In this document: piece by piece, positions 5,431-6,053 of the stretch
How the letters are laid out: the number at the start of each line of letters is the position of its first letter
Position numbering within the stretch: position 1 is the first letter of the stretch
Assembly (NCBI GenBank): GCA_034716535.1
Contig: JAYEJW010000585.1
Coordinates: 1-6,053, forward strand
Reading direction: 5' to 3'
Source: JAYEJW01 sp034716535
GTDB taxonomy: Bacteria; Pseudomonadota; Gammaproteobacteria; Chromatiales; Chromatiaceae
Length of the DNA: 6,053 bases
Notes under the pieces: generated by a model
What the model saw: only the letters and a program-made list of their open reading frames with translations
What the model was told of the DNA's origin: nothing
Databases searched by the model: none
Made by a program: the position numbers and the translations under genes

Positions 5431-5856
5431 CTATTGGGTCGCGAGAGCCCTGGCCTGCCCTTTAATCTTGTCCACAATGGCGTAGACGCCGACGTGACGG
5501 TTCGGACTCAGATGCTCTTCGAGGTGTAGACCTTCGAACAGGCTGTCCACGTCCAGGTCCTCGATCTCGTCGCGGGTCTTTCCCGAGAAGAGCTGTACGA
5601 GCAGGGCCACGACGCCTTTGATGATAGCTGTATCGCAGTCGCCCGAGTAGCGTAGCCGGCCGGGATGCTCCGCGTCGTAATGCGCGGCGATGTGGACCGT
5701 GCTCATGCACTCCTTGACCAGATTCTCTTCAAGCCTGTCGGCGTCGGACAAGGGGGGCATCTGCTCGCCCATCTCCACGAGGTAATGGTAGCGCTGGTCC
5801 CAGTCCCCGAAGAGCTCGAACGTATCGATGATGTCCTGGATCTCCGCAGTGGACAT
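5431..5856 (-). CDS. sufE: SufE family cysteine desulfurase sulfur acceptor, 141 aa
   Basis: SufE takes persulfide sulfur from the cysteine desulfurase SufS and passes it to the SufBCD scaffold for Fe-S cluster assembly in the cytoplasm. The protein starts MSTAEIQDIIDTFELFGDWD and continues RYHYLVEMG, then NLVKECMSTVHI, which holds the sulfur-carrying Cys50 at the expected place for the family. Next come YSGDCDTAIIKGVVALL and LFSGKTRDEI, which match the SufE C-terminal half. A second Cys is at 74. Length fits the family (~140). I chose the ATG at 5856 over the upstream in-frame ATG at 5883, because the longer form adds a basic nonapeptide and overlaps the preceding gene. There is no good ribosome site (ggaga is 18 bases away), and the start lies two bases after the upstream stop, so translation is probably coupled. 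Confidence 0.93.
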   Translation of the reverse strand: MSTAEIQDIIDTFELFGDWDQRYHYLVEMGEQMPPLSDADRLEENLVKECMSTVHIAAHYDAEHPGRLRYSGDCDTAIIKGVVALLVQLFSGKTRDEIEDLDVDSLFEGLHLEEHLSPNRHVGVYAIVDKIKGQARALATQ

Positions 5857-5858
5857 GA

Positions 5859-6053
5859 TCAAACGCCGAATGATTCTCCGCACCCGCAGGTGTTTTTCAC
5901 GTTGGGGTTGCGGAACTCGAAGCCCTGATTCAGAAGGCTTTCTTTGACGAAATCCACTTCCATGCGGTCGATGCGGGGCAGACTGTCCTTATCGACTACG
6001 ATCTTCACGCCGTGGCTTTCGAAGACCTTGTCATCGTCGCCGATCGTATCCGC
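5859..6053 (-). CDS. A-type Fe-S cluster carrier (SufA/IscA/ErpA family), 3' part only
   Basis: The visible 64 residues are the C-terminal part; the gene's start lies past the window's right edge. A-type carriers hold Fe-S clusters or iron and deliver them to target proteins. The fragment contains ESHGVKIVVDKDSLPRIDRM, then GFEFRNPNVKNTCGCGESF near the end: the NPN-x-K-x-TCGCG-x-SF tail is diagnostic, with ligand cysteines at fragment positions 56 and 58. The first ligand cysteine, usually ~60 residues earlier, is outside the window. It sits directly upstream of sufE with 2 bp between them, so SufA of a SUF operon is the likeliest member, but sequence alone does not separate SufA, IscA and ErpA here. 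Any promoter is outside the window. Confidence 0.9.
   Translation of the reverse strand, partial: ADTIGDDDKVFESHGVKIVVDKDSLPRIDRMEVDFVKESLLNQGFEFRNPNVKNTCGCGESFGV

Noticed and set aside
5347..5529. Plus-strand 60-codon frame running from the element into sufE
   Set aside because: It crosses the right terminal repeat and runs antisense to a clear gene; no ribosome site.
5857..5883. Alternative sufE start at 5883
   Set aside because: It overlaps the carrier gene and adds MRRIIRRLI, which SufE proteins do not normally carry.
1..6053. CRISPR array, tRNA, rRNA or phage/defence gene
   Set aside because: No regularly spaced direct repeats, cloverleaf or rRNA-like sequence, and no defence or phage protein motif was seen on either strand.

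Overview
The window is about 60% GC over most of its length, with dense, well-formed genes. It looks like chromosome of a GC-rich proteobacterium, most likely a gammaproteobacterium: it has the tail of a SUF-type Fe-S assembly operon, a periplasmic multidomain peptidase and a type of folded intergenic repeat I associate with gammaproteobacteria. This placement is inference from protein style; no rRNA or tRNA is present to confirm it. The first ~130 bases differ sharply. They are ~35% GC (42 of the first 120 bases) and encode, on the minus strand, the C-terminal strands of an Omp85/BamA-type outer-membrane protein with AT-rich codons. They meet the GC-rich sequence at a near-perfect 14-bp palindrome, so the left edge is probably an assembly or amplification chimera, or less likely a foreign insertion.

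Layout, left to right. (1) 1-~137: low-GC Omp85 fragment, minus strand. (2) 134-673, minus: a 179-aa cytoplasmic protein with a DUF4388-like N-terminal domain and a DUF8082-like C-terminal domain. (3) 674-1045: 372-bp non-coding stretch with two candidate minus-strand promoters, a terminator-like hairpin with a T-rich tail and a small perfect inverted repeat. (4) 1046-4003, minus: a 985-aa exported metallopeptidase made of a TolB-like propeller, an M28 aminopeptidase domain with a PA-like insertion, and a C-terminal PDZ domain. (5) 4004-4459: 456-bp divergent intergenic region with a candidate peptidase promoter and a possible 32-codon signal-peptide ORF. (6) 4460-5089, plus: a 209-aa lipoprotein of unknown function. 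(7) 5114-5382: a 269-bp MITE-like element with 27-bp perfect terminal inverted repeats and two large internal hairpins, lying between convergent genes. (8) 5431-6053, minus: sufE preceded by the 3' end of an A-type Fe-S carrier gene.

Only the last two genes clearly form an operon: the spacing is 2 bp and both proteins act in Fe-S cluster assembly. The peptidase and the lipoprotein are divergent, both exported, and probably separately controlled. The DUF4388/DUF8082 gene lies downstream of the peptidase on the same strand, but the long gap and hairpins suggest its own promoter. The most notable items are the folded repeat element, the left-edge chimera, the propeller-M28-PDZ architecture and the uncharacterised lipoprotein. 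I do not see a multi-gene novel defence or biosynthetic system here.
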